The notes under the pieces: generated by a model
Seen by the model: only the letters and a program-made list of their open reading frames with translations
The model's database searches: none
What the model was told of the DNA's origin: nothing
Source of the DNA: Lachnospiraceae bacterium
GTDB taxonomy: Bacteria; Bacillota; Clostridia; Lachnospirales; Lachnospiraceae
Assembly: GCA_910574805.1 (NCBI GenBank)
Contig: CAJTCV010000009.1
Coordinates: 1 to 64,000, forward strand
Length of the DNA: 64,000 nt
Direction: 5' to 3'
Position numbers and translations under genes: made by a program
Shown here: positions 51,301 through 60,163 of the stretch, piece by piece
Position numbering within the stretch: the first letter of the stretch is position 1
Layout: the number at the start of each line of letters is the position of its first letter

Positions 51301-52182
51301 TCACCGGCGCACATTATACGGCACCGTCAGATACACCTGTCTGGCCAGCTGCGCCGCCCGGACCGCCCGGTATGCCTTTCTCGCCTTTCCCTGGGTATCA
51401 AAGATACCGAATACCGTAGGGCCGCTTCCGCTCATCATGGCTCCCAGCGCACCCTCCTGCATCATGCATTTTTTGATCCTGTCGATGACCGGATGTGCAG
51501 GCACCGTGACCTCCTCCAGTACATTTCCCATATGCGCCGACAGTCCTGCCAGATCCCGGCCCCTGATATCACTGATCACCGCGTCCACATCCGGATGCTG
51601 CTCCGGCCTCAGGTCGTTGGCATGCAGGTTCTCATACACGGCTCTGGTGGAGACGCTGATCCCCGGTTTTGCAATGAGAATGTAGCATTTGGGCATGGGA
51701 GGAAGCGGTGCAAGCTGCTCCCCGATCCCCTCTGCCAGAGCAGTTCCCCGGAGAATGCAGTAGGGAATATCTGCTCCCAGCCGCACGCCCCGATCCATCA
51801 GATCCTTTCTGGAAAGCCCCAGGCCATACATCTGATTCATGCCCCAGAGCACCGCGGCTGCATCCGCGCTTCCCCCTGCCATGCCTGCCGCCACCGGAAT
51901 TTTCTTCTGAAGCTGAATGGAGATCCCGTCCGTAATACGGAACTCCTCCCTCAGAAGGTCCGCCGCTTTATAGACCAGATTGTTTTCATTGGTGGGAAGA
52001 TAATACAGATTCGTTCTCACCTGGATCCCCGGCTGCTTTACCTTCCTGAGCTCCAGTTCATCGTAGAGACTGATGGTCTGCATGATCATCCTTACCTCAT
52101 GATAACCATCCTCTCTCCTTCTTAACACATCCAGGCACAGATTGATCTTCGCCAGTGCCTTCAGCTGTATCTTATCCTTCAT
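51301..52182 (-). CDS. ispE: 4-(cytidine 5'-diphospho)-2-C-methyl-D-erythritol kinase
   Basis: 293 residues, normal for IspE. This GHMP kinase phosphorylates CDP-ME in the non-mevalonate isoprenoid pathway. Motif 1 is LKALAKINLCLDV, the phosphate-binding motif 2 is IPVAAGMAGGSADAAAVL, and motif 3 is GAMMSGSGPTVFG. The product feeds undecaprenyl phosphate and other isoprenoids. The ATG at 52182 follows AAGGAAG. It is separated from the germination genes by a terminator-like hairpin. Confidence 0.96.
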   Translation of the reverse strand: MKDKIQLKALAKINLCLDVLRRREDGYHEVRMIMQTISLYDELELRKVKQPGIQVRTNLYYLPTNENNLVYKAADLLREEFRITDGISIQLQKKIPVAAGMAGGSADAAAVLWGMNQMYGLGLSRKDLMDRGVRLGADIPYCILRGTALAEGIGEQLAPLPPMPKCYILIAKPGISVSTRAVYENLHANDLRPEQHPDVDAVISDIRGRDLAGLSAHMGNVLEEVTVPAHPVIDRIKKCMMQEGALGAMMSGSGPTVFGIFDTQGKARKAYRAVRAAQLARQVYLTVPYNVRR

Positions 52183-52265
52183 GTGTGTTGCTTCCTTCCC
52201 CGTTTGATCATCTACAGTTTAACAGGTCTGTGCAGGATTGTCAAAACACATTGCACCGGTCTGCG

Positions 52266-53828
52266 TCACCGCGCGATCTCCTTCACCATCAGCACTTTCT
52301 GACCCGGCTTTAAAGTTTCCTCCTTCAGTTCGTTCAGCTCCATGACCTCCCCGCAGGTGGTGGCATGGGCCTTGGAAATATCCCACAGCGTCTCTCCCGG
52401 CTGCACGATATGGATGACCATGCCAGGCATCCGGCGAATTCGGTCCATATTAAGAGGCTCTTCTTCCAGATCCTCCACCAGCTGAAGTCGCGCCGGCTCG
52501 TGGAACAGCACCTTTATCTGAAGCACAGCCTTCATCTCCAGCTCCTGCGCATCCAGCATCGTCACCATCAACTGATCCAGGCAAAGGAAAATCTGCCATT
52601 CGCAGAGGCTTACATCGTCCTGAATTTCCACGGTATGTTCAAAGGGGAAAGACTGTACTTTACATGCAAGAGGCTGGGCATCGTCCGACGCCGCATACAG
52701 CACCCACAGCTCCACCGTTCCCTGGACCAGCACTCCCTGCTCTTTCTTCTCCGTGTGTTCCAGATGAACCTGGGCGCCGCTGCTTAAGATCTGCAGCACC
52801 TTCGGATCTGCGTCTCCCAGCTTCATGCGTCCGCCTGCCCTGGCTCTGGAATCCGAGAGACTCCGTACAAAATCCCACGCATACTCCTGCTGCTTCGGCA
52901 GGATCTCTCTGGTCAGGCTGTAGGCATCGCACAGGACCTCCGAAGACAGATCTTCAAAATACCGGAGCAGAAGCTCCAGCACCGCGTCAATCCGGACCAT
53001 CCGCGGCTCCCCGTCATAGTCCGCCTGCAGCTCCATCTCTCCCCGCAGAAGCGTGACCTCCGCCTTGCCGGTCAGATCCGAGCGGCAGTTCTCGCACTCC
53101 ACCTCCTGATGGAACGGGATTCCCTGTTCCAGCCACTGAAGCCTCCCCGGTTCATCCTCGCACTCATACAGGAAAAACACCAGCAGCTCTCCTTTTACCA
53201 GCAGTCTGCCTTCCTCCTGACGGACCTCCGTTCCCTGCAGACGCATCTCCTTCCAGATGAGCCGCCGGATGTTGGGACGCCCCGGGGGAAGATTCATCTC
53301 TTCTTTGATGCGCAGGGTATCCTTTTTATGTATGATCTCCTGCTGCAGCCGTACCGGGCAGGTACGTACATACAGATCTTCTTCCTCCGGCTGACTGTTC
53401 ACCAGCGGCACCGGCTGCTCTTTCATCGCCTCCGCAGCAAGGGCCAGTATGCATTTTATATTTGCTTTTCTGGAATGAATGGCTGACGCATGCAGATCCT
53501 CCAGATTCCAGCGCAGATCCAGAAGATCGCCCTCTTCCAGATCATTCAGAAAAATGGTCTCATCCACCGGAATGCTGCCTTCCAGAATCTCCGGCATCCG
53601 GTCGCCTCCTTCTCCGATATACAGGATGCGGTACAGAAAGATGCCCCGGACCTTCACCTTTCCGGTCTCTCCCTTCACCTCATCCGGGCGGAATTCTCCC
53701 TGTCTGTGGATCACCCGGAAGATATCCGGCTTCTGATCCGGTACGTTCAGATCCTCTTCCAGCGTGATCTGGCTCACGGCCTTCCCTCTTCTGTGGTTTA
53801 AAGTCACATATTTACGTTCCAGTTCCAT
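52266..53828 (-). CDS. SPOCS (DUF3794) and LysM sporulation protein
   Basis: 520 residues with three DUF3794/SPOCS units (about 35-125, 170-270, 330-420; GKVKVRGIFLYRILY, GRLLVKGELLVFFLYEC, GVLVQGTVELWVLYA are their repeated cores). A C-terminal LysM domain (about 470-518, MVIHIVQPGETLWDISKAH) binds peptidoglycan. The combination is typical of clostridial spore or wall-associated proteins acting in coat or cortex assembly. The ATG follows GAAAGGATC. It lies 21 bp behind the PrcB-like lipoprotein gene. Confidence 0.9.
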   Translation of the reverse strand: MELERKYVTLNHRRGKAVSQITLEEDLNVPDQKPDIFRVIHRQGEFRPDEVKGETGKVKVRGIFLYRILYIGEGGDRMPEILEGSIPVDETIFLNDLEEGDLLDLRWNLEDLHASAIHSRKANIKCILALAAEAMKEQPVPLVNSQPEEEDLYVRTCPVRLQQEIIHKKDTLRIKEEMNLPPGRPNIRRLIWKEMRLQGTEVRQEEGRLLVKGELLVFFLYECEDEPGRLQWLEQGIPFHQEVECENCRSDLTGKAEVTLLRGEMELQADYDGEPRMVRIDAVLELLLRYFEDLSSEVLCDAYSLTREILPKQQEYAWDFVRSLSDSRARAGGRMKLGDADPKVLQILSSGAQVHLEHTEKKEQGVLVQGTVELWVLYAASDDAQPLACKVQSFPFEHTVEIQDDVSLCEWQIFLCLDQLMVTMLDAQELEMKAVLQIKVLFHEPARLQLVEDLEEEPLNMDRIRRMPGMVIHIVQPGETLWDISKAHATTCGEVMELNELKEETLKPGQKVLMVKEIAR

Positions 53829-53849
53829 ATCCCGATCCTTTCTGCATCA

Positions 53850-54248
53850 TTATTTAAATACCACGGACTCTTCCATCTCCTTCAGCTTCAGTACAATATA
53901 AGGACAGGTGGTCGCTGCTGCTGTCTCTTCTCCTTTCTGAGGCCCCAGAAGCTCTGTGTCCACATAGATTGCATTGCTGGTCAGATACAGATCCTCCACA
54001 ACGATGCTGTAACCGCTGGTCTGCTGCTCCCCATAGCCCACACAGATATACAGATAGCCCTCATCCTCGTACGTCACCTTAAAAGGTGTGATCTTCTTTT
54101 CTTCCAATACGTTCCGGAGCTCTTCCGGGATCTTCTCCGGATCCAGGACCGTGAATTCCAGGTCCGAGATCTTCTCCTCATCCTGTGTCTGCACACCGCA
54201 TGCCGTCAGTATGCACAGGATCAGCAACACAAGACACCATTTCTTCAT
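53850..54248 (-). CDS. PrcB_C-domain lipoprotein
   Basis: 132 residues. A short signal peptide ends at the lipobox LTAC (Cys about 17). The domain YLYICVGYGEQQTSGYSIVV matches PrcB_C, known from the treponemal dentilisin complex subunit and from many Firmicute lipoproteins. The role is probably binding or protection at the surface; no protease gene is adjacent. CAGGAGAAG precedes the start. It is co-directional with the SPOCS gene. Confidence 0.82.
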   Translation of the reverse strand: MKKWCLVLLILCILTACGVQTQDEEKISDLEFTVLDPEKIPEELRNVLEEKKITPFKVTYEDEGYLYICVGYGEQQTSGYSIVVEDLYLTSNAIYVDTELLGPQKGEETAAATTCPYIVLKLKEMEESVVFK

Positions 54249-54318
54249 GCATGCATCTTCTCCTGTCTGTTTGTTCTATATTATGTGGAAAATTCCTGAT
54301 TCAGACCAGTCATATTTC

Positions 54319-54347
54319 TTGTATTCTTGATAGTCATCCATTATAAT
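54319..54347 (+). promoter_or_regulatory. Promoter of the malQ-plsC-ddl-murF operon
   Basis: TTGTAT (54319-54324) and TATAAT (54342-54347), spacer 17 bp, about 65 bp before the malQ start codon. Confidence 0.65.
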
Positions 54348-54410
54348 ATACTGATAAGGGCCGCTTCACGGGCAGTCCCTGTATTTAAGAGGATTAGGAG
54401 GAAATACCCC

Positions 54411-55934
54411 GTGCATTTCAAGATCGCAGAAGAAGACAAGACCAACCACCGCTACAGTGGCGTCCTTGCCCATCCCACTTCCTTCCCGTCGCCCTACGGC
54501 ATCGGCGACATGGGGCAGGGAGCTTATGATTTCATCGATTTTCTCGCCATGTCCGGCCAGCATCTGTGGCAGGTGCTGCCCCTTGGGCCGACAACGGTGG
54601 GCGATTCACCTTACCAGAGCTTTTCCGTCTTTGCCGGACAGCCGCTCCTTATCAGTCCTGAGCTTCTGAGAAAGGAAAAGCTCCTGTCGGATGAAGATCT
54701 GCGGGAGGTCCCGGACTTTGATCCGGATCATGTGGAGTATGAGAAAGTACAGGTCTATAAGACCGGACTGCTGAAGAAAGCCTACGCCAGTTTCCGTCAC
54801 ACTGCAGACAAGAATCTGCTGGAAGAATACGACGCCTTCTGTGAGAGCAACGAATTCTGGCTTCTGGACTACTGCCTGTTCATGGCGGGAAAGGATCACC
54901 ACAACGGTCTGCCCTGGTATGAATGGGAGGACGGACTGAAGGATCCCTCCCCGGCAGAGCGCACAGAGTGGAGCGATATCTTAAGATCTGACGTGGAATA
55001 TTACAAGTTTGTCCAGTTCCTGTTCTACAGCCAGTGGTATGACCTGAAGGCCTACGCCAACAAAAAGGGAATCGCCATCATCGGAGACATCCCCATCTTC
55101 CCCTGCTGGGACAGTGCGGACGTATGGGCCAACAAGACAATGTTCTGCCTGGACTCCAAAGGCTTCCCGCTGGAGGTGGCAGGCGTGCCGCCGGATTATT
55201 TCAGCACCACGGGACAGCTCTGGGGCAATCCGCTCTATGACTGGAAGGCGCATAAAGAGGATCATTACCGCTGGTGGGTGGAGCGGATCCGCAACCAGCT
55301 GGATCAGGTGGATTACGTGCGCATCGATCATTTCCGCGGCTTTGAAGCATACTGGGCCGTTCCCTACGGGGAAGAGACCGCTCTGAACGGAAAATGGAAA
55401 AAAGGGCCCGGCGAGGACCTGTTCCTGGTGATCCAAAAGGCGCTGGACGGCGAGCTTCCCATCTTTGCGGAGGATCTTGGAATCATCACACCCGAGGTGG
55501 AGCGCCTGCGGGATCTGTTTCATTTCCCCGGCATGAAGGTCCTGCAGTTCGGCTTCGAAGGCGGCGAGAGCACTTTTCTGCCTCATCAGCTGGACACCCG
55601 CAACTGCATCTGTTACACCGGTACCCACGACAACGACACCAGCTGCGGCTGGTATGCACACACCTCGGAACAGAACCGGGACAAAGTGCGCCGTTATATG
55701 AACACCGATGCCGGCAGCGTAAGCTGGGATTTTATCCGTACCTGCCTGGGCACCATCGCCAGATACGCCATTTTCCCGGTTCAGGACCTTCTGAAGCTGG
55801 GAAGCGAAGCACGCATGAATATTCCGGGAAGTCCCAGAGGCAACTGGACCTTCCGCTTCCGCGCCGGTCTGCTTGATGAAGGCATGGCGGCCGGACTGAA
55901 GCAGCTGACCGAACTCTACGGAAGGTTCGGATAA
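54411..55934 (+). CDS. malQ: 4-alpha-glucanotransferase
   Basis: 507 residues (GH77). It transfers maltodextrin units between glucans. The first region reads SGVLAHPTSFPSPYGIGDMG; catalytic residues are visible in VRIDHFRGFEAYW (nucleophile Asp), AEDLGIIT (acid/base Glu) and GTHDNDTS (third Asp). The 250s-type loop IPIFPCWDSADVW is present. GTG at 54411 is the start because TAGGAGGAAA precedes it; the longer open frame has no site. It heads an operon with plsC, ddl and murF, an unusual metabolic mix. Confidence 0.95.
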   Translation: MHFKIAEEDKTNHRYSGVLAHPTSFPSPYGIGDMGQGAYDFIDFLAMSGQHLWQVLPLGPTTVGDSPYQSFSVFAGQPLLISPELLRKEKLLSDEDLREVPDFDPDHVEYEKVQVYKTGLLKKAYASFRHTADKNLLEEYDAFCESNEFWLLDYCLFMAGKDHHNGLPWYEWEDGLKDPSPAERTEWSDILRSDVEYYKFVQFLFYSQWYDLKAYANKKGIAIIGDIPIFPCWDSADVWANKTMFCLDSKGFPLEVAGVPPDYFSTTGQLWGNPLYDWKAHKEDHYRWWVERIRNQLDQVDYVRIDHFRGFEAYWAVPYGEETALNGKWKKGPGEDLFLVIQKALDGELPIFAEDLGIITPEVERLRDLFHFPGMKVLQFGFEGGESTFLPHQLDTRNCICYTGTHDNDTSCGWYAHTSEQNRDKVRRYMNTDAGSVSWDFIRTCLGTIARYAIFPVQDLLKLGSEARMNIPGSPRGNWTFRFRAGLLDEGMAAGLKQLTELYGRFG

Positions 55935-55962
55935 TGTACATACAGAAAGAAGGTTACCTCAC

Positions 55963-56688
55963 ATGATACGATTACTGCTGGTCGTCCTGACCCTTCTGCT
56001 CTATCTGATCCTGGGGATCCCCGTCCTGCTGATCGAATGGGTGATCAGCCGGTGGAACCCTCATCTTCGGGATATCAGCTGTCTGCGCATGGTGCAGGGG
56101 GCTTTTAAGCTGATCCTCTGGTTCACCGGCGCGGATATCACCTATATCGGACGGGAAAATATTCCCAGTGATCAGGCGGTCCTCTATGTGGGCAATCACA
56201 ACAGCTATTTTGATATCCTGCTGACCTACTCCCAGTGCCCGGGGCTTACCGGCTACGTGGCCAAGGCCGAGATGCTCAGGTATCCGCTTCTCCGGGACTG
56301 GATGAAAAGGCTCTACTGTCTGTTTCTGGACCGCACGGACATGCGTGCCGGCCTGCAGACGATCCTCACCGGCATTGACTATATCAGGAGCGGCATCTCC
56401 ATCTGTATCTTCCCGGAGGGGACCAGAAGCAGGGACGGAAAGATGCAGCCTTTCAAAGAGGGCAGTCTGAAGATGGCGGCCAAAACCGGATGTCCCATCA
56501 TTCCCATGGCCATTACCAACTCGGCGGAGATCTTTGAAAATCATCTGCCTATAGTCCGGCCCTGCAGAGTCATCGTGGAATACGGAGCCCCCATTTATCC
56601 CAAAGAACTCCCAAAGGAGCAGCAGAAATTCCTGGGAGCCTGTACACAGCAGAGGATCCAGGAAATGCTGGACCGGCATTCGCTGTAA
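55963..56688 (+). CDS. plsC: 1-acyl-sn-glycerol-3-phosphate acyltransferase
   Basis: 241 residues. An N-terminal membrane helix (about 1-25) precedes the acyltransferase fold with motif I NHNSYFD (about 82-88), motif II region LFLDRTDMR, motif III IFPEGTRSRDG and motif IV CPIIPMAITN. It makes phosphatidic acid from lysophosphatidic acid at the membrane. It starts 28 bp after malQ, with GAAGG upstream. Confidence 0.94.
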   Translation: MIRLLLVVLTLLLYLILGIPVLLIEWVISRWNPHLRDISCLRMVQGAFKLILWFTGADITYIGRENIPSDQAVLYVGNHNSYFDILLTYSQCPGLTGYVAKAEMLRYPLLRDWMKRLYCLFLDRTDMRAGLQTILTGIDYIRSGISICIFPEGTRSRDGKMQPFKEGSLKMAAKTGCPIIPMAITNSAEIFENHLPIVRPCRVIVEYGAPIYPKELPKEQQKFLGACTQQRIQEMLDRHSL

Positions 56689-56718
56689 AAATTTGAAAAT
56701 ATCAGGAGAGACCCCTAT

Positions 56719-57771
56719 ATGAAAATTGTTGTACTTGCAGGAGGACTGAGCACAGAGCGTGACGTATCGCTCTCCAGCGGAAGAGGCATCTACCGGGCGC
56801 TGAAGGAAAACGGACACCAGGTCATCCTTCTGGATGTGTTCCTGGGCCTTCCGGACGCATGGAGCCAGTATCCCCCGGAAACGCTGTTTGACCAGGACGT
56901 TGACTGGGCGGCATCCATTCAGGGAGTCGCTGAAAAAGCACCGGACCTTGATCAGATCCGGGCGCTGCGGCCGGATTTCCGGACGCTTCTCGGCCCGGGC
57001 GTCCTTACGCTCTGCCAGATAAGCGACATGGTGTTTCTGGGACTTCACGGAGCCAACGGAGAGGACGGACGGATCCAGGCGCTTTTTGACCTCATGGGTA
57101 TCCGCTACACCGGCACTGGCCATACCAGCAGCGCTCTCTGCATGAATAAACATATTACGAAGCAGATGTTCCGGGGGACCGGTATCCCCGCCCCGCCTTC
57201 CATCACAGTGAAAAAGGGAGAGTCCTTTGAGCTTCCGGATGAGATCGGCTTTCCCTGCATGGTCAAGACCTGCTGCGGAGGTTCCTCCGTGGGTGTCTAC
57301 CGGGTGGAGGATGTCTTCGGTCTGGAACGCGCCCTGAAGGATGCGTTCGCCCTGGAAGACCAGGTGCTCATCGAGCGCTGCATCATCGGACGGGAATTTT
57401 CCGTCGCAGTCGTGGAGGGAAAAGCGCTTCCGGTCATCGAGATCGCTCCCATCAGCGGATTCTACGATTATAAAAACAAATATCAGGCAGGAAGTACCAT
57501 AGAAACCTGTCCTGCTCAGATCCCGCAGAATCTGTCCGCACGGATGCAGCGGCATGCAGAAGCGGCCTGTGCTTCTGTGGGAATCGAGGCATATGCCCGG
57601 GTGGACTTTATGCTGGACGAATGTTCCGGCGAAGACTATGCGCTGGAGGTCAATACCCTCCCGGGAATGACTCCCACCAGCCTGCTCCCTCAGGAGGCTG
57701 CTGTGCTTGGTTATTCTTACGCGCAGCTCTGTGAGTGGATCCTGCAGGTATCGTTAAAAAAATATCAATAA
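56719..57771 (+). CDS. ddl: D-alanine--D-alanine ligase
   Basis: 350 residues of the ATP-grasp type. KIVVLAGGLSTERDVSLSSG opens the protein. Further marks are FLGLHGANGEDGRIQALFDL, the ATP site CMVKTCCGGSSVGVYRV, and YALEVNTLPGMTPTSLLPQ with the metal ligands Glu and Asn. It ligates two D-alanines for the peptidoglycan stem peptide, followed directly in the operon by murF, which uses the product. Start 30 bp after plsC with AGGAGAG. Confidence 0.94.
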   Translation: MKIVVLAGGLSTERDVSLSSGRGIYRALKENGHQVILLDVFLGLPDAWSQYPPETLFDQDVDWAASIQGVAEKAPDLDQIRALRPDFRTLLGPGVLTLCQISDMVFLGLHGANGEDGRIQALFDLMGIRYTGTGHTSSALCMNKHITKQMFRGTGIPAPPSITVKKGESFELPDEIGFPCMVKTCCGGSSVGVYRVEDVFGLERALKDAFALEDQVLIERCIIGREFSVAVVEGKALPVIEIAPISGFYDYKNKYQAGSTIETCPAQIPQNLSARMQRHAEAACASVGIEAYARVDFMLDECSGEDYALEVNTLPGMTPTSLLPQEAAVLGYSYAQLCEWILQVSLKKYQ

Positions 57772-57817
57772 TTCGCCCGCCGGTCCACAGACCGCGGGCA
57801 GGAAAGGTGGAATAACC

Positions 57818-59173
57818 TTGAGACCGTTTACGATCAGACAGTTTATGGAGGCGTGCCACGGAATCTGGCACGGACCACAGGAGCTGCTGGACCGGAACAT
57901 ACAGAGTGTCGTGGTGGACAGCAGACTGGTCACAAAGGACAGTGTCTTTGTGGCGACTGTGGGAGAGCGGGTGGACGGACACCGTTTTATACCGGACATC
58001 TATGGGAATGGAGCGCTCTGCGCCGTCAGCCGGCAGAAGCTGTCAGATCCTGCCGGACCGTATCTGCTGGTGGATGACACGCTGCAGGCGCTGAAGGATG
58101 CAGCAGAGGCCTATCGAAGAACGCTTACACTTCCGGTTATCGGCATCACCGGAAGTGTGGGAAAGACCAGCACCAAGGAAATGATCGCCTCCGTTCTGGG
58201 GCAGAAATATCAGGTCCTGAAGACCCCCGGCAATTTCAACAACGAGATCGGCGTACCTCTGACACTCTTTATGATTGATACCTGCCACGAGGCTGCGGTC
58301 CTGGAGATGGGCATGAATCATTTTGGAGAGATGCATCGCTTAAGCCGGATGGTACGCCCCACCCACTGCGTCTTCACCAACATCGGAGTCGCGCATCTGG
58401 AGCATCTGGGAAGCAGAGACGGGATTCTGAAAGCCAAGATGGAGATGCTTGACTACGCAGCCGACGCTGCCCCCATCTTCATCAACGGCGATGATGACCG
58501 GCTTATCATCATGAAGGACCGGGCCGTCACCTTCGGCAGAAACCCTTCTGATCAGGTATGGGCGGATCAGGTGGAGAATCTGGGACTTCAGGGTGTCCGG
58601 TGCCGGATCCACGCCAAAGGACAGGATATGCAGGTCACCATCCCGCTCCCCGGCACACATATGGTCTACAACGCCTGCGCCGGGGTCTGTGCGGGGCTTT
58701 CCCTCGGACTCTCCATGGAAGAGATCCGGCAGGGAATCGAGACGCTGAAGCCGCTTGGCGGCCGCAGCAATATCCTGCACACCAGCCGTTACACCCTGGT
58801 AGACGACTGCTATAATGCCAACCCTGTCTCCATGTGCGCCATGCTGGATGTACTGGACTATGCACTCACCAGAAAGGTGGCGATTCTGGGAGACATGGGC
58901 GAGCTGGGAGAACAGTCCGAAGCGCTGCATGCTTCTGTGGGAGAGCATCTGAAGGAGCTCCACATCCACCTGCTCATCACCATCGGTACACGCAGCCGGG
59001 CAATTCATGACGCCGCCCGGAAAGCAGCTCCCTCCATGCGGTGCATGCATTACGCAGATCTGGAAAGCTTCCTCACGGAAGCCGGCCGGATTCTGGAGGA
59101 AGGGGATGCCATCCTGGTCAAGGCTTCTCATTATATGGAATTCCAGCGGATCGTATCCGCACTGTCCCAATAA
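57818..59173 (+). CDS. murF: UDP-N-acetylmuramoyl-tripeptide--D-alanyl-D-alanine ligase
   Basis: 451 residues. The P-loop GITGSVGKTSTKEMIASVLG (about 110-128), NFNNEIGVPLT and the nucleotide motif in LVDDCYNANPVSM are standard for MurF. It adds D-Ala-D-Ala made by Ddl to the UDP-MurNAc-tripeptide in the cytoplasm. The start is a TTG at 57818 behind GGAAAGGTGG; the N-terminus RPFTIRQFMEAC supports it. It ends an operon and is followed by a terminator overlapping the convergent carD gene. Confidence 0.96.
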   Translation: MRPFTIRQFMEACHGIWHGPQELLDRNIQSVVVDSRLVTKDSVFVATVGERVDGHRFIPDIYGNGALCAVSRQKLSDPAGPYLLVDDTLQALKDAAEAYRRTLTLPVIGITGSVGKTSTKEMIASVLGQKYQVLKTPGNFNNEIGVPLTLFMIDTCHEAAVLEMGMNHFGEMHRLSRMVRPTHCVFTNIGVAHLEHLGSRDGILKAKMEMLDYAADAAPIFINGDDDRLIIMKDRAVTFGRNPSDQVWADQVENLGLQGVRCRIHAKGQDMQVTIPLPGTHMVYNACAGVCAGLSLGLSMEEIRQGIETLKPLGGRSNILHTSRYTLVDDCYNANPVSMCAMLDVLDYALTRKVAILGDMGELGEQSEALHASVGEHLKELHIHLLITIGTRSRAIHDAARKAAPSMRCMHYADLESFLTEAGRILEEGDAILVKASHYMEFQRIVSALSQ

Positions 59174-59181
59174 GATATAAA

Positions 59182-59226
59182 ACAGGAGCGCCGTGTCAAA
59201 GCAGCGCTCCTGTCATCTCTTTTTTC
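59182..59226 (+). terminator. Terminator after murF, overlapping the carD 3' end
   Basis: ACAGGAGCGC (59182-59191) pairs with GCGCTCCTGT (59204-59213), and T-rich sequence follows on the plus strand. The stem covers the last codons of the convergent CarD gene, whose stop is at 59196. Confidence 0.8.
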
Positions 59227-59747
59227 TTATCGTTCTTTTTCGTATCATCTTTTTTCATATGCTGGACAATGAACGGCTCCATCTCCGCTTTATTCTTCCC
59301 CATGACAAAAGCAAGCTCGCCATAGAGAGCGTCCTCTGCCATCTTCAGATACCGTTCGTCTGTGGCTCCGATCTTCTTTCCCTGTGCAGTCCGAAGATTT
59401 CGCCTCTGGTACAGGGTCTTCAGAATAGCCACCCACTGGCGGTAATCACAGGAATTCAATGCCTGCCGATAGCTCTCCTCCCGCAGCTTCTCATTGGAGA
59501 CGATAATCTCCTGGATCCCGGGAAGCTCCTCCAGCAGCGCCCACGCCTCCTGCTCCGTGATCACCCTTCTGGCATTGGCATTCTTTTTATCCACCGGGAA
59601 ATACACCTTGTTTCCCTTAATATTCAGCGGCGCCAGCACATAGTACAACCGTTTCTGGTCAGCTCCTGCGATGTTCAGATGTGTGATATCCTCGATCTGA
59701 CAGATCCCGCTGCGTCCGTAGATGATATATTCACCCTTTTCAAACAT
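59196..59747 (-). CDS. CarD family transcription regulator
   Basis: 183 residues. The N-terminal CarD/TRCF interaction domain (about 1-60; FEKGEYIIYGRSGICQIEDI) binds the RNA polymerase beta subunit. The C-terminal helical domain (about 65-165) binds DNA upstream of the promoter; the last 15 residues are Lys/Asp-rich. Such factors stabilise open complexes. The start at 59747 follows GGAGGGAAAGATC. A leader with two hairpins and its own promoter precedes it. Confidence 0.9.
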   Translation of the reverse strand: MFEKGEYIIYGRSGICQIEDITHLNIAGADQKRLYYVLAPLNIKGNKVYFPVDKKNANARRVITEQEAWALLEELPGIQEIIVSNEKLREESYRQALNSCDYRQWVAILKTLYQRRNLRTAQGKKIGATDERYLKMAEDALYGELAFVMGKNKAEMEPFIVQHMKKDDTKKNDKKKEMTGALL

Positions 59748-59815
59748 GATCTTTCCCTCCTGATTAGAGTTCTGCATCCGCCCTTCCACCGGCGGATGAT
59801 TTTTAAATTGTCGTG

Positions 59816-59852
59816 AAAAAAAACCTGCATGTATCTGTGAACATGCTGGTTT
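59816..59852 (-). terminator. Intrinsic terminator in the carD leader
   Basis: AAACC-x-GCATGT (59821-59832) pairs with ACATGC-x-GGTTT (59841-59852). On the minus strand eight T residues follow. It is placed between the leader promoter and the carD gene, so it could act as an attenuator. Confidence 0.7.
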
Positions 59853-59906
59853 CCCTGTTACTACTCACCCGTTGCCTTTGATTTTTCAGACATTTCCCCA
59901 AAATAT
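59816..59906 (-). ncRNA. Short leader transcript upstream of carD
   Basis: About 90 nt from the promoter at 59913-59941 to the terminator at 59816-59852. It has purine-rich single-stranded stretches such as GGCAACGGGTGAGTAGTAAC. A possible ten-codon frame starts MSEKSKATGE. I could not match it to a known riboswitch by eye. A second hairpin (about 59775-59800, GCATCCGCC/GGCGGATG) lies just before the carD ribosome site. Confidence 0.45.
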
Positions 59907-59912
59907 ATATTT

Positions 59913-59941
59913 ATTATAACAAATTTTCAAAATTTTTGTAA
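59913..59941 (-). promoter_or_regulatory. Promoter of the carD leader
   Basis: TTACAA (59936-59941) and TATAAT (59913-59918) on the minus strand, spacer 17 bp, in a very AT-rich region. Confidence 0.7.
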
Positions 59942-60097
59942 GTCTTTTTTTATTTATTTGAAAATTTTTGTTAGTATTAACCAAATATCAAGCATAATTT
60001 ATGTGTAATTCAACCAAAAAATTTGATCCTTTGTCACCCCCGGCACATAACAGCAGCGGACAGGAAAGCGTTTTCAGGAAGAGCCCTGCTCTCTGTC

Positions 60098-60144
60098 AAA
60101 AAAGCGCTGCAGAAGTGAACCTGTCACTTCTGCAGCACTTTTTT
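60098..60144 (-). terminator. Terminator after the GH32 gene
   Basis: A long stem: AAAAAAGCGCTGCAGAAGTGA and its near-complement TCACTTCTGCAGCACTTTTTT, one G-T step, with T-runs on both sides. Confidence 0.92.
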
Positions 60145-60163
60145 AATTTGTGGATATCAGCTC

